The notes under the pieces: model-generated
Databases searched by the model: none
What the model saw: only the letters and a program-made list of their open reading frames with translations
What the model was told of the DNA's origin: nothing
DNA from: Heterotrichella gracilis
Lineage: Eukaryota > Sar > Xanthophyceae > Tribonematales > Xanthonemataceae
Length of the DNA: 64,000 nucleotides
Assembly: GCA_032358255.1 (NCBI GenBank)
Contig: JAULBX010021520.1
Span: forward strand, 1 to 64,000
Reading direction: 5' to 3'
Position numbers and translations under genes: made by a program
Shown: one piece after another, positions 1 to 13,100 of the stretch
Layout: every line of letters begins with the position of its first letter
Numbering within the stretch: position 1 is the first letter of the stretch

Positions 1-603
1 CTCCCGGGTGGCCTCTGTCCCCCCTGCTCTGCTGCCGACTCCCCCAGCTGCCGGCTGCCGGTGGGTGGAAAATAGCAAGGTGGTATCAAGCCAGCCGATG
101 CCAACTTTGCACCCTTTTGACGCGTCGGTTCTTTCACCACCACCACCACCGCTGCCGGCTGCCAGCTCCAAGGCCCCGGGTGCGGCCATTGGTGAAAAAG
201 TAGCCTGTGAAACAACCAGCCGGTGCTCGTTTGTGCACCCTCTCCACGAATCGGCTTGCTGTCCCGGCGCTGGATCTGCTCCCGGGTGCGCCATTGTTGC
301 AGTAAGCCAAATCATTTCCAAGGGCTGAAGCCCAGCTGGTTCCCAAGGGCCAGGTAGAGTTTATGCACACCAATAAAACCAACAAAATGTATTGAACAGC
401 ACCATTAAAATTAGTGGTGTTTGTTCATGCCTGCCATACCCAGGCTTGCCTCCCTCGTGGATGATCCTAGGGTAGGCCTACGTGTATACATCACGGTGGA
501 CAAGGTCCCAGCGATGGGAACCTTGTTTGGAAGGCGCTTGAAGGGGCTGCCAGTTGCGCATTTTTATGGCTCCCCTTGGTGGAGTTAAAATCAATTGAAT
601 TAC

Positions 604-704
604 AACCTCCACCATTGTACCCCACCAATCCCCGTGGGCGATGCTCAACAGCTTTTGCATGTCAGCCAACTCAAGGGGGTTTGGTGGGGTACATGGTGGA
701 GGTT
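604..704. repeat. Foldback with 24-nt arms
   Basis: The arm at 604-627 is the reverse complement of 681-704 except for one unpaired base, separated by about 53 nt. It could form a stable hairpin. No coding role is visible. Confidence 0.75.
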
Positions 705-821
705 GAAATCTACCGCGCAATATTGCATGTTGAAATAACTGCGTGGTGTACGGCAATACTTGACAAGGAATTCCAGACTGGGGAGCTGCTGCAGGGTGGG
801 AGTACTGAAGTGCATTGCGGC

Positions 822-851
822 TGCAGCATGCAGTGATCACTGCATGCTGCA
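822..851. repeat. Perfect 30-bp palindrome
   Basis: The 30 bases read identically on both strands, with the centre between 836 and 837 (tga|tca). There is no loop, so it is a true dyad and not a transcript hairpin. It could be a recombination remnant or a dimeric binding site; the sequence does not decide. Confidence 0.8.
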
Positions 852-1030
852 TTATTCAACCCTGGCCATATGTCATTCTTTGCAATGCCTGATCGCATCA
901 TATGTGTGGCGCACGCAGAATTGTCTATGGTCCTCCATTTCTCGGCAACCACCGCAGCTGTCAAAATAAGGAATTGTCTCCCACATATTGTCTCCCACAC
1001 CAACTGATGGGCAACCCTGCCAACCCTTCC

Positions 1031-4000
1031 CTACCATCCCCCTCGCCACTTGCCCCACACCACCCGCCCCACCACCACCGCCATGGCAAAGCTGGCGGTG
1101 ATGAGCACCCCCCCCACCAGCACCCCCTGCTCCGCTCCCGGCTGCTCCTCTTGAAACAGCGACAGGTGGGGGCTAGAGGTTGGCCAGTCACTCTCCGCCC
1201 ACACAGGGTCATCAGGCCAGCCCAATGCGGCCTCCCAATCCTGCAGGTGGTGGGTGGTGGGGTGTCAACCAAGTGTGCGAGTGGGGGGGGAGAGGGAGGT
1301 GGAGGGATGCGTCAAAAAGGGGAACTGTAAATCCCTCATGCGCCAAGACATAAACCGCTACTAACCCATACACATGGGCCACAGTACACAGTCCAAATCT
1401 GGAACCCATGCCCGTCCCACCCCCTCCCCCCCACTCTACCCTATGTATTAAATCCACCCAACAATCCCTGGGACGAAGGACAGCGCCACATGACCCCTAG
1501 CATGGCCTTCCATCAACCCCCTGGCACTCTAATTGGGTGGAGTAGGATGGCAAGCTACACACACTGGCCGCACCAGCACCCAGACCCTGATGAGACCCTA
1601 ATAAACCCCCGAAGAAAGCAAGTCCGAAGCCCATATGCTCACCTGTGACGCGTTGCTGATCTGCCAGCGCCATATGTCCCCTAGCGTGGCATCCCCATCA
1701 CACCCCTGGCACTCCAGTCGAGTAGAGTAGGAGGGCACATAGCGCACGCTGGCCCGCACGCACCGCCCAGACCCTAAGGGTTTTGGCAGGCCCGGTCGAA
1801 ACCCTAGGCACACGGATCCAGGGGCGCACTTGGCGCGGTAAGGATCGCAGCCCGTGGATTGGTTGGTGCCTGCAAGAAGGTGGAGGTGGTGGGTTGTAAG
1901 GGAGAGGGGGGTTGCGGTATGTGTGCAACGGGGAGGGAAGGGGGGTTGGGAGGTGGGGGTGTGGGGTGCTCACGGGGAAAAGATAGCGGGATGCGGCGAG
2001 CAGGGAACCGGGACGATAACAGAATGAGGTTTGCCAATAAAAGAATGGGGAGGAAATTGGTGGGTAGAATGGGGGGCGCGCAGGGAAGCGGGTAGGGAAA
2101 TATGGTTGCATTTGGTGCATGGCGAGGCGTGATTGTGTAAGTGGAGTGGAACGCCACACCCTAGTTCTTTACCAGTTGAGAGGGCCATGCGGAGCCCCTA
2201 GCCTAGGTTTTGGCCAGTAGAAGTGCTAGGGTTTACACATGGGCGGGTGCTGTATATCTATTGTTGCTACAACGGTGCCTCCATGTCCAGGATTTAGGCA
2301 TTTAAGGTTTTTAGCTTTTCACCACCGGGTTCTGGTATGCACCTGATGCAGCCTTGAGCAGGGCCCGCAGCCAACCAGGTTGTCAGCTATTGCCACGAAA
2401 ATAACTCCAAACAGATTTCCACGTCTGGGGATGGTCCTGAGATGAACTCTGCGCCCTAACCCCTGGGATCCTCGGTCAGGAACTACGCTCACGTAGCGAT
2501 CCGCCGCACCATAATCTAGGGCTATAGAGCTATCGCAGTAGGGTTGTGGGTGCGCACCTGCTGCGCCCTCACCAGGGCCTGCAGCTGTCTTGCTGGCCAA
2601 GTAGTTCCACAAAAACCGCTCCATGTTATTCTTCACATTTGGGGATGGGTCCTGGGGATCCCCAGTGGTGGTCCGCAGCACGCTCACGTAATGCTCCGCC
2701 ACCGTCCCGTAGGCGGTCATGAAACCCTTAGCTAGGTCACACCCCAGCCCGGGGTCCTTCTGCACCAGGCACTGGAGGAGTGCGGTGACCTCCCCTTGCA
2801 CTTGTGTCACGTTCACCTGGAATTGGGAGGAGGTTTGGTGTGAGCAAGGTGGATGACACGTCCTCACTGTTGTAACGGCCTTATATTCCTTTGAGCAGCA
2901 GCGCCGTTACCTCCCCTTGCACACATGTCACATTCAGCTGGGTTGGGGGAGGGGGAGAGGTGGCAAGGTTGACCAATCTGTTGCCGTTGGATTTCTTGTA
3001 ATATTAATTAGGCATGTGGTGCGGGCACAAGCACCACTGCTGCCGCTGCGATACACATAGGCGATGCATTACTGGAAGACAACACAGCAAAGCAATCCTC
3101 CTTAAAACTCACATTCAGCCTCTTCCGTCACATTCCCACATAAGATCCCGCACCATCTCTGCCCTCTCCTTACCCAGAGCATGCAGCGCGCGCACAAGTA
3201 CCCCCGCTGCCGCCACTATGGCTCCAGGCGATATCCTACCCTGAAAACCCTGATCAGAAACACCTTGCCCTTGTGCCTGGAAACCCGCCATCATGCCAAG
3301 CTCTTCCCACACTTGCAATTTGCTTCTATCCCCCACATAGACACCCACCTGCAGCTCCGGCACCTCCCCCGCCCCCTCCATAGCCAGCGCATGCAGCGCG
3401 CGCGCAAGCACCACAGCCGCCGCTGCTATGCTGTGGGGCGATACGTTGCCCGCATCGTCGAATCGGCTCTGATACACCTTGCTCTTGTACCTAATAACAA
3501 GCAGAGCACGCCAAACGGACATGAAAACCATCTATCACAGAGGGGGATGTTTAAAATACGCAGCAATCAAGGCCTCAAGCTGTTGCAGGAACAACCAGAG
3601 ACCTGTTAAAAGGACAAAATGTGTTTCATTTATCATCCATTTCCTGGTATTGCACAAATGGTTTTTAGGGTTTGCCAGCAGATACCAGCTCAGAAATTGT
3701 GCATAAAAAATGCAGGATCTACAGGGTGGGGTCCGTGGTGGTTGGCGTGCACATGTGCAAGACTGGACGCTACCCTGGTGGTACCGCTGGATTGCGTGTA
3801 GGCGGCAAAATTGCTCCTAGGTTCCTCATCTGGCTGTACTGCTGAAATGCACGTAGCCAACTCGCTAGCAGGCAACCCTGGACTCAGATTCGGCGAGTAC
3901 CAGTGCTGTCAGGGGGCGCACCCTGAACCCTAAACAGCACGTTAACCACATCCTTAGGTGCATGCATGTCATCATGCATTATAGTGTACCTCTGGCTGCC

Positions 4001-7000
4001 AACGTGGCTGTACCGCTGAAGTGCATGCCTACCAGCTATTGCACTGGTGGTTGTGCCCACCCGCTGGAATGCATGTAGCCAACTACCTTCTGGCTGGCTG
4101 TATCACTGGAATGCATGCAGGCCATGCTGGCCAGGTACAGGGCATCCCTGCAGCTGTAGACGGTGACGGCTAGGGTGCGGGGTAGGGTTTGGACCAGGGT
4201 TTGGGTAGGGTTTTAGGGTCTTTTGGACTGCACCGGAGTGCCTATACTCAGCCAATCTAGTCCTGGCTGTACTACTGGAAGGCATGCAGCCAACTGCCTT
4301 CCAAACTAGTGACATAACTGTACTGCAGAAATGCATGCAAGTTACAATCGAACATACCTGGACTCGAATTCCGTGAGCAATAGCCCTGGTAGCTGGTCAG
4401 AGGGTAACCCTAAACCCTAGATAGCCAGATGATCCGTCAGACATCCACCTTAAACCCTAAATCAACCAACATACCTCGACTCAAACTCAGTAAGCACTAC
4501 TCCTGCCAGGGGGGGCGCGTTATCCAGTGCCTGGTGTGCGCGTAGGAAGGAGAAGAGCGAGGAGGGGGGGGGACCTGGGGTGCCGCTGCGTACCGCGCGC
4601 ACCTGGTGGGGAGTGGGGTTGGGGATTAGGGAGAAAGGTGGGGGGGTTTCAATGCGTGGGTACCTCGTGAGGTGGGTAGGGCAGGGGTTAGGAGTGTGCG
4701 GGGGAGGTGAGGATTTTGACGCCGTGGGGGTGAAGACCAGAGGGTGGATGGGCTGCACCAAAGCTGTGGAGTTGGAGGGTGTGGCTGCTGGTGCGCGTGA
4801 GATGTTGCAGGTGTGTGATGTGCAGTCGGTGCAACCCCAGTGGACAGTGGCAATCGCAAACTCTAATGCCCTACAATGCAATATTTGACACCTACAGCTC
4901 AAACCCTAAACCCTACAACAAAAACTCTAACACCTGCAGCGCAAACCTAGCAACCTCCCCCCCCCCGCGCACCTCCACCTCCACTTCGCTGGTGTTGGCA
5001 GCCGCCTCTTGGAAAACCCTCACCAGGGTATTCACCCCCGCTGCTTGGTTGCGCTCCCTGTGCATGTAGAATATCGCACCCGTACCCTCCCCTTTGTCTT
5101 CACCTATTGCGCGCCCCACCTGACCCACCTCCACCACCTGTACGCCACATTCGAATCAGAGGTCTAGGGTATACGGCGGTGTTTTGGGAATCAAGCTAGG
5201 GTTGCCTGTCGTATGGTACCGTCCCCATGCCTTGGCCTAATGCGCGCCCCACCTGATCCATCCCCACCACCTAAACACAAAACTGGGGATTTAGGATTTA
5301 CGGCAGGGTTTAAGGGTGTGCGCTGGGGTGTTGTACTTTTGCACTGCCCGCCCTGGCCCTGGCCCACAGGCCATCCCAGCAACAGGCCCTGCAATACCCT
5401 AATTGACAACCCCCTTCACCCTGTGTGAGCCAATCCATGCTTAGCCCAGGCGGCAAATCCCCAGATCCCAAATCCCCAGCCAATTTCCCCCCCGGTGCAC
5501 CACACACACCATGCCATTGTCACCTCGGCTACCCACACACCACTCTGCCACCAAAGCGTGGCCTATCTGACAAACAACCCCCCTCCATCCCTCCCACCCC
5601 CAATTCCACCCCACCCCCCACCTGTGCGATCCGTTCCATCCCCAGCCCCCGCGCGGCGTTTCCCCCATGCTGTACATCCCAAACCATGCCCTTGCCACCC
5701 TCACCTATTCAACCAAACACCCTCTGTGAATCGACCTAAACCCAAAACCCCCATCTCGATTCTCGCTTCCCCCAAATACCCCCCACCAAAAAAGAAAGAT
5801 CAGCATCCCCCCACCCCACCTGTGCGATCCGTTCAAAGCTTAGCCCCCGAGTGGCGTTCCCCCCCTGATGCATATCCCACAGCAGGCGCTTGGATCCCAT
5901 GTAACCCCACGCCTCCCCCGATAGGGCGCACCACACCAGGTGGCGGCGATACTGGGGGGCAAAACCAGAGGAGGAAAGGATGTCGGCTGCTGCCAGCATT
6001 GCTATGAGGCCTGACAGGGGGGCATTGGCACCCTGCGCAATGGGGAGGAAACGGGCGGTGGGTGGTGGGTGGGTGGAGGGCTTTCGATATAATATAATAC
6101 GAAATTGGATAGGTTCCTTGCCCAACATACTTCAGTTTGCGGTGCTGGGGAAGAGTGGGCAGGGACAACGCAGTGAGGGTGGGATGGGGTTGGCAGGGGG
6201 GTAGGGATTATATTTAGGGTTTTGGGTCACACATTCCTTGCCACACCCCTCACTCCCTGTACCCCTAGAACCACACCATGTCTTACACACAACACATTCA
6301 GTGGGATTATGCATCCAAACACACGGCATCTTGCTTAACCCTGGATCAAAACCAACATCCAGGCACCCCACCAGCAACCAAAGCCACGCATTGCAGCAAC
6401 AAGAAAATAAATATCTGCATGCTAACATGTCACACACCACCAGCACGACAACAGCAATCTTCAAGGCAGAGTGCTGCAAGCCTCCCGCTTCCAATGCCCA
6501 CTTCATGCATGTCAACCCCTCCACCTCCCCTCTCCAGCCCAATGTGCCAAAACCGTAAGCCCTAGACCTTTGTGCCAAAACCCTAAACCCATACCATCCC
6601 CTCCCCCGCCCCATACCTGCGCCTGGTAGTTGAAGAACGCAGCAGAGTCCATTGTACCCACCACCAGCACCACCGGCATGCCATTCCCCTCCCCACCACC
6701 CCCACCATCACCACCATCAGTCTCTGGCAGTGGTGGCTGTGCCGCCCACACGCTGTTCCCCCCCAGAGGCTTGCACGTGTGGCGCGCCAGGCAGTTGAGT
6801 GAGGTGCTATGTGCCGACATGGTCAGCTCCATGCGTGCCATGTGGAGGGGGCCCTGGTAATCCTGAGGTGGTGGGGAGTGGGGGGAGGGGGTTGTGCGGG
6901 TGTATGGTGACATGGGGTTGGAGATTTGGGGGGCCTAAGGTTGGAGGATATGCGGGGATGTGTGGCGCACCAGGCAGTTGAGTGAGGTGCCATGTGCTGA

Positions 7001-9317
7001 CATGGTCAGCTCATTCGCGCCATGTGGAGGGGCCATTGGTAATCCTGTGGGGGGTTGGAGAGCAAGATGAGAGGATACCCATACGTGTGTGTAGCTTTGA
7101 TGGTAGTGGTGGCAGAGGGAGGTAGAATTATGCAGGAAAACGATGAAGTTCTTTGGGGCCCGTTAGGGTAAGTGGGGCTGTTAGGGTACTAATGGGGCAG
7201 TTCACGTACCCTGGCTGCATTCCTGCGCCCCCGGTGTAGCGCTGCAAGGGAGGTAGCGTTGTCGAGCAAGAAAACGGGGAAGGGGAACATGTGCGAGCTG
7301 ATGGCGCTCCCGCTGGGGTTCCAATCAAAACCCTTCTCAGGGTATGGCGCAAACTGGGACTGGGGGAAGCGCTCGGCAGGCGAAAACTCCTCGGGCCGGC
7401 CTGTGGGCACAGGGTTTAGATTAGGGTTTGCGGCTAGGGTGGGCAGTCAGGGGAAGCGGTTAGGGTTGCGGTAGGGTTTGGGTTTGAATGTGGTGAGTGT
7501 GGCACCATCCTTTGTGGTGGAGGGTTTACGGTTAGGGTTTGGCGTAGGTGGTGCAGCCCCGTGCATCATGGGGTTTGTGGTTAGGGTTTGAGTAGCAAAC
7601 CCTTTTAGGGTAACGGTTTGACATTGCAGCCCACCACCACCACCACTACCACTGGGCCCCACCCACATCCACAACCCCACCACGACCGCCCCACCTGTCT
7701 GCACCAGCACCCCTTCATCAGCCCCTGCAGGGAGCGGTAGCTCATCCATCAACCCCACCATCAGCCCGACCTGTCTGCACCAGCACCCCCTTCAGCAGCC
7801 CCTACAGGGCTTCCGGCTCATCCAACCCACCCACCACCACCACCACCACCACCATCACCAGCATCAGGCCCCAAACCACCACCACCCTCCACCGCGCCCC
7901 ACCCACATCCACCACCACCACCGCCCCACCTGTCAGCACCAACACCCCCTTCACCAACCCCTGCAGCGCCTCCGGCTCATCCAGCCAGCGCTCCAGGAAG
8001 GGTGCCAGGTCACGCGCAGCCACCACCACTGTCACCTGGCCTGGGAGGGGGGGGAGAAGGGTGTGGGTATGCTGCTGGGGGTGGGAGGGTAGGGTTTTGC
8101 AGGCGTTTAGGGTTTAGGGTTTTGCATGGCGTTTGGACGGAGTGAGCCCCACGCGTAAACGGGCCCTGATCACTGTCGTTGCACTGTGGTTTGGTCTCAC
8201 AGTTATTTACATTGCGGATAAGACAAATCCTCTTTTATGCTGGGTATGGCCATGGTGCACTCACGCGTGTGGGAGGCGGGTGAGTGGCGATGAATTTCAA
8301 CATATGAGGGAAGTATGGCAGGAGGTGGGAGGGGGGTTGAGGGGACTGCGTGTGCATGCACGTGTGGGTGAAGTGGCGGGTGTATACCAACGCATCTGGC
8401 AGCTCCTGGAGCATTGTTCCCATTTTGAACAGCGACGCATTGACCTTCTCCTTGCCAAATGCTGCAGGGCTTCAGGTTTAGGGTTTGATTTAGGGTATTC
8501 GCCGCACCTGGCAGCTCCTGCAATACTGTCTCCAGCTTGAACAGCGGCGCGGTCACCTTGTCCTTGCTGGGGGCTGCGCATGGGGTTGGTGGTCAGCAAC
8601 ACGCACATCGCCATTGTGACAAACCCTAAACAAATCCATGATCAAACCCTACAGATACCCTAAACCTTTAACCCTAAACCTATTAACAGCGCGAAGCTCA
8701 ACCTGCTAAGAACGAAAAATGTATAATAACGTTTGGCACCCGGTTCGATTCTTGCATGCAGATTGGGCATGACAGACGTTTGGCATACAGAGGGCATATG
8801 CTCATAACTGCACACCCCACGTCCCCGCGTTGTTTATTGCACAATAAAGCGTGGCTGTCCTGCATACAGCCAGTTTACTGCCTATACCCACATTGGACGT
8901 AGGGGGTTAGAGCTAATCTGCACATCCACCTCCCCTTGTGCAAGGCGCAGCTTTAACCAGGCGGGCCCCCCCTGGGTTGTTCTAGGAAACCCTGTGCAGG
9001 GTTATTGTGGTCCCACAGGCAGATACCTATCTCTATCAAGGTGCACCCTATAAGGCGCAGGATGGGGTATTGGCTTGTGCACACTGCCTGTGCAAGAGAG
9101 GGGATTGGGTCGTACCTGCACAACCCACCTCCCCTTGTGCATTGAGCAGCTTGAAGCAGGCGTCTCCCCCTTGCATATCCTGGTACAGCAGCTTCTCAAG
9201 CGTCTGGGAGGAGGATATCACCCCAGTGGTGCCATCTGACAGCAATTGCGCACTCATCACCACCCACACCAGCCCCATGACCGAAGTGCAAAAGAGCCAT
9301 GGCTTGACCAGGGCCAT
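1031..9317 (-). CDS. NCSTN: Nicastrin, gamma-secretase substrate-receptor subunit
   Basis: Twelve exons on the minus strand: 9317-9116, 8573-8508, 8040-7930, 7400-7210, 6862-6617, 6032-5820, 5137-4973, 4602-4475, 3490-3349, 2816-2573, 1773-1643 and 1240-1031. Together they give 682 aa, close to plant nicastrin. The protein starts with a signal peptide (residues 1-23), followed by a Cys-containing segment typical of the family start (DACFKLLNAQGEVGC). Exon 4 has FSPAERFP and FPVFLLDNATSLA, exon 5 CKPLGGNSVW and GTMDSAAFF. Exon 6 carries the peptidase-like core, with E312 and GYMGS at 315-319 matching the DYIGS region. Exon 11 has RYVPSYSTRLEC. The last exon has DDPVWAESDWP and one membrane span (about 652-674) before a short tail. 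Nicastrin is the glycosylated ectodomain subunit of the intramembrane gamma-secretase protease and acts in the secretory/endolysosomal membranes. The exon 10 donor is ambiguous: GT at 2572 or at 2557 keeps the same phase. The introns contain decayed copies of nearly every exon. Confidence 0.93.
1497..5695 (-). repeat. Further nicastrin pseudo-exon copies in introns
   Basis: Partial copies seen: exon 6 3' end at 5617-5695 (GMVWDVQHGGNAARGL) with a poorer one near 5490-5520; exon 7 start at 5213-5270; exon 8 3' end at 4346-4395 and 3883-3925; exon 9 at 3160-3290 with a remnant near 3020-3090; exon 10 5' end at 2898-2940 and its 3' half at 2385-2520; exon 11 at 1497-1595. Each sits in the intron next to its parent exon. 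CCCTAAA or TTTAGGG heptamers occur between several copies. Confidence 0.72.
6961..7053 (-). repeat. Decayed copy of nicastrin exon 5 5' end
   Basis: It lies directly upstream (in transcript sense) of real exon 5 (starts 6862) and begins with an acceptor-like CAG followed by GATTACCA, as the real exon does. It continues through the segment encoding MELTMSAH..SLNCL but has lost one base, which breaks the frame. Confidence 0.8.
7690..7830 (-). repeat. Two decayed copies of nicastrin exon 3 3' end
   Basis: Just downstream of exon 3 (8040-7930), two successive segments read on the minus strand as LDEPEAL*GLLKGVLVQTG and MDELPLPAGADEGVLVQTG. They match the exon end LDEPEALQGLVKGVLVLTG and are followed by the same GT-rich intron start. 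A stop codon or indels show they are not coding. CCA/GTG microsatellite sits between copies. Confidence 0.78.
8396..8465 (-). repeat. Decayed copy of nicastrin exon 2
   Basis: On the minus strand this reads like exon 2 (8573-8508): GKEKVNASLFKMGTMLQELP against SKDKVTAPLFKLETVLQELP. The position of the donor GT is GA here, so it should not be spliced. A similar remnant of the exon 1 end lies at about 8910-8975. Confidence 0.8.
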
Positions 9318-10145
9318 GACAAGGTTGCCAGGTGTTTTTTGGCAGTCCCAGAGTTCAGGGTGCCAGCCCTGGGATCTAAAGCCTGTTGGAGGGACTGAAT
9401 GAAGGGTTCCTCTTGCTTACTACATATTCTGTGGATCACACGGCCTGACAGGAGCCATCACGAGGCTGTCATGGTCAGCCTTGGGTGGGGGGTTGCGGGG
9501 GTGAGGTGCAATAGCTTGTACTGTGTGTACGTGTAGTCAGTATTCTATCGCTCTTATTCTATACTGTTCAATTACCCATAAACGTGGCTGGTGTGGAGTC
9601 CAAAGATAAGAGGTCGCACTAGTGTATATCAATGCATTGCAATGCATATATGCGTAAACACTAATCGGGAAGCAACACGACTGCGTTAAACATCAAAACA
9701 GGCAAGGAAACCGAAAGTGCTGCCAAAGCGTTGCTTTTCAGTACTGTGTTGTGTTTCAGAGAGCAACACACTGGGACACTGACTAGTCGCGACTCTTGCA
9801 GCCTGGACGACACCTACTTTCTAGCGGAAAAGTTGGTACAGCAAGTTTCTTGAAAATCGACGAAATTACTGTACTTTCGCCACGCCCCCCTGTTGCCCTC
9901 CCCATATCTAATAGTCAACTATCCCCCCTCAGCCCATCGCCGAAAGCTGCGTGCCCAACTTATGCTGCTGCTTCTGCAGTGTTGTCGCACTCCTCGCTAA
10001 ACAGCAAACCTTGTAGCGTGGGGCTGCGGTAGGCACAGGCCTTTGGCACGTTCCCAAGTGGGCATCCGTGGGTTGGGGCATGGCCTAGGCTGCGGAGGTC
10101 AGCAGGCTGCACATGTCTGCACACGCGATTTGAGGAACTTGCACC
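9318..10145. promoter_or_regulatory. Shared upstream region of nicastrin and OGDH
   Basis: This 828-bp stretch separates the divergent start codons of nicastrin (9317, minus) and OGDH E1 (10146, plus). No exon is recognisable, so it should hold the 5' UTRs and promoters of both genes. I see no clear TATA box that would decide a transcription start. The assignment rests on gene geometry only. Confidence 0.55.
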
Positions 10146-13100
10146 ATGACGTTGTTCGCCGCAACCCGGCGGGCCCTGGGCCAGTTGAGGCCCAGTCAGC
10201 TTGTCGTAAACCGGGTGTTTCAGAGCTCTGCCGATGCGGGGCAGCAGGCCCCCAAGGCGGTGCCCTTGTCCAAGCTGAAAGACAGCTTCATCGATGGCAC
10301 CAGCAGCGCCTATCTGGAGGAGCTGGAGGAACGTTACAAACACGACCCTGGGAGCGTGGACAAAACCTGGGCCAGTTTCTTCAGGAGCCTGGGTAGGTCT
10401 CCGAGTTTTGTCGTTGTTTTGGAAAACGGCTGAGTGCGCATGGTGGTCTGTATTGACTGATGTGCTGGGACCAGGTTTTTCATGTTATGTGCACTTGTTT
10501 GTTTTGCTTGCGACTCTGCAATTAACTGCTTGGATGCTGCCCCTGCTCCAACGTAGTACTCTTATGACTTATCTAGTGCTTAGTGCACTAGAACATTTTG
10601 TTAAGCTGATCGGATGCTTACTGGTGCTCGAGATACTATGGCCTAGTATTGTTACCTCCTGGTTGACTGTTCTGGGTCTTTCCGTTATCTTGGGATTTGG
10701 CTGGGTACTTTTGGTGCAATGGCTGGTTTATGTATCACTTTGCAATGGATGCACCACCAGGGAAGCTGCCCCCGTTTGTGTCGCCTGTGGGTAGTAAGAA
10801 CCGCACTTCACTATGGGGACTCACCAGTACCCTTATTTACTTTACGGGGAGTGTTTTGGGGAGTGGTTGGTGTCCTACTGAGATGGTGGCTATTATTTAT
10901 CTTCTTACTGTTTCCTGGGTACCTTCATTGTCAATTGAATGGGATGGGTCTGTGTCTTGGGCAGAGGCTGGCGTGCCTGCTGAGGCTGTGGCTGAGGCCT
11001 ACCACGAGTTTGAGATGGGGCGCACCTCCTCCCCCCTCACCATGGCGGCGGTGTCAAACCAGACCATCCAGGAGAGCATGAAGCTCATGATGCTGGTCAG
11101 GGCATATCAGGTAGGGAAAAGAGGCGCACTCTGGTGATAGAGGGAGGGTGTTGGGTGTGGGATGAGGGCATATGGGGTTAGTGGGTGGGTGGGGGGGTTC
11201 ACGGCTGGAATGTGGTTAGCGGACTTGTACCCAGGCCCACCGTGCATATGCATGCATATGATGGGTCGCTTGTATGGGTGTTTTCGAATGCCTGGATGGT
11301 TGTTCAGAGCGTTGCATTGCCATTCTGAGACGTGAATTGGGTGTGCCCTATCTATTCGCCTGGGTAGAGTTAGTGGGCACTGAAAATGCGAAGCCGCCCT
11401 TTTTCCCTGTGCGCCTCGCCAGATGATATGACTGCAACCGTCCAGCACGTCACCGATTAGCCCCAAAGCTTTGGTCCTTGCACCCGATGTGGTGTCCCTG
11501 AAAGCATAGCAGACACCCTAGCTGGGGCAGAGTTTCCAGGACTAACCCATTGCCTTGCCCTTGACCACCAACTATCCACCCCCTCTATCCGCACCCATAA
11601 CAACCACCCATCCGGGCACTGGCCCACCTCCATTGCAGGTGGGGGTCATTACAGCGCCATGCTGGACCCCCCACCATTGCCCTCCTTTCGTGTACCTCCA
11701 ATTCCCCCGCCACCAGCCACCACACCCACCACCACTACCTCTTGCAGGTTGGGGGCCACTACAGCGCCATGCTTGACCCCTTGAAGCTTGAGGCGCACCC
11801 CACCCGACCCGGAGTCACGGAGCTTGACCCCGCCTACTACGGATTCACAGAGGCGGACCTCAACAGAGAGTGAGTACAGCTTTTGTACATGGAAGGGGTA
11901 ATTCAGGCAATTGTGTAAGGGTAGCTAGGGTGTGCGCTAGGGTTCACAGGACCTGCATACTGTGGGTTCACAGAGGTATGTAGTACCGGTTGTGGCTCCC
12001 ATGTCAACATCTGGTCCCTTCCCCACACCGCACATTATTGGAACCAACCCCACCAGTTCATCCGCTTCCTCCCCATTCATTTGACCCACCCCGCCCGCTG
12101 CTTCTCACCCCCTCTCCCACGCCCCCCAGGTTCTTCATCGGCACCTGGGACATGGAGGGTTTCCTTTCCGAGGGGCGCCCCATCCGCACCCTAGGGGAGA
12201 CGGTCAAGCGGCTGCGGGAAACCTACTGCGGCACCATTGGCTATGAGGTGAGTGGTAATGGGGGTTATGGTTAATCTGACATGTTACATACAATGGTACT
12301 ACCCATGATATGTAAGCACGGGAAGAGGCACGATTGGTTAGCCACCATCTGCCACATTGGAAAGTGGCAGTGTCAGTCAGGCCTTGCGTCTTGGACTGGG
12401 GCGAGGCATACCCAGGCATGCTAATCTAGCTTGTAAGGCTGGAATGCACTTACTTATGGTGCGTAAACAACGCTGCCCAACCACCGCATGGGTACATAGT
12501 GCATACAATTTTAGCGGCTGCAGTACTTGTTGGGCAATGAGGAGGGGAGCGGGCAGCGGATATGCAGCTGAACAGAAAAGATCCGGCTGTGCCGCCGCCA
12601 CCCACCCTTACCACCCGCGCCACCACCACCATACCCCCGCATTGCATGCAACCCTCCAAACGCCACATTCGTCGTGGTAGGAAAATCCCAGTCCATTTTT
12701 GACACCATTGAGAATTGCCCAAAGTTTGCCTCCCACCCCCCGCAGTACATGCACATCCCCGACCGCCACATGTGCAATTGGCTGCGCGCGCGCATCGAGA
12801 CCCCCGAGCAGTACTCCTTCTCGCCCAAGCAGCGCCTCAACATCCTGGACAGACTGGCGTGGTCCGAGATGTTTGAGGCATTCCTGGCAAACAAGTACAG
12901 GTGGGTGGCGCAGGGCAGGGCCTGTCAGAGGGTCTCGTCAGAATCATAAAAGACGGGGGGGGAACCAATGCCATGTCAAATGGATTGTTTTTGCACACAC
13001 ATGAAAACAGCTCAGCTCAGTTTGGTGACTTTTCCCTGCAGCGCCGCCAAGCGCTTTGGGCTGGAGGGTGCCGAGGCGCTTGTGCCTGGACTCAAGGCGC

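Larger units (their letters stand above)
1..1030. other. Gene-free flank downstream of nicastrin
   Basis: No coding exon is recognisable here; the short open frames are proline-rich or low-complexity and lack splice or family support. Positions about 60-310 hold a degenerate tandem repeat of roughly 130 bp (a segment beginning near 'agccagccgatg' recurs near 'aaccagccggtg'). Two inverted repeats follow, at 604-704 and 822-851, listed separately. The nicastrin stop codon lies at 1031-1033 on the minus strand, so this is its 3' flank. Confidence 0.6.

Noticed and set aside
1804-2159. Proline-rich minus-strand frames between nicastrin exons 10 and 11
   Set aside because: They carry no family signal and the nicastrin frame closes across this interval with GT-AG splicing.
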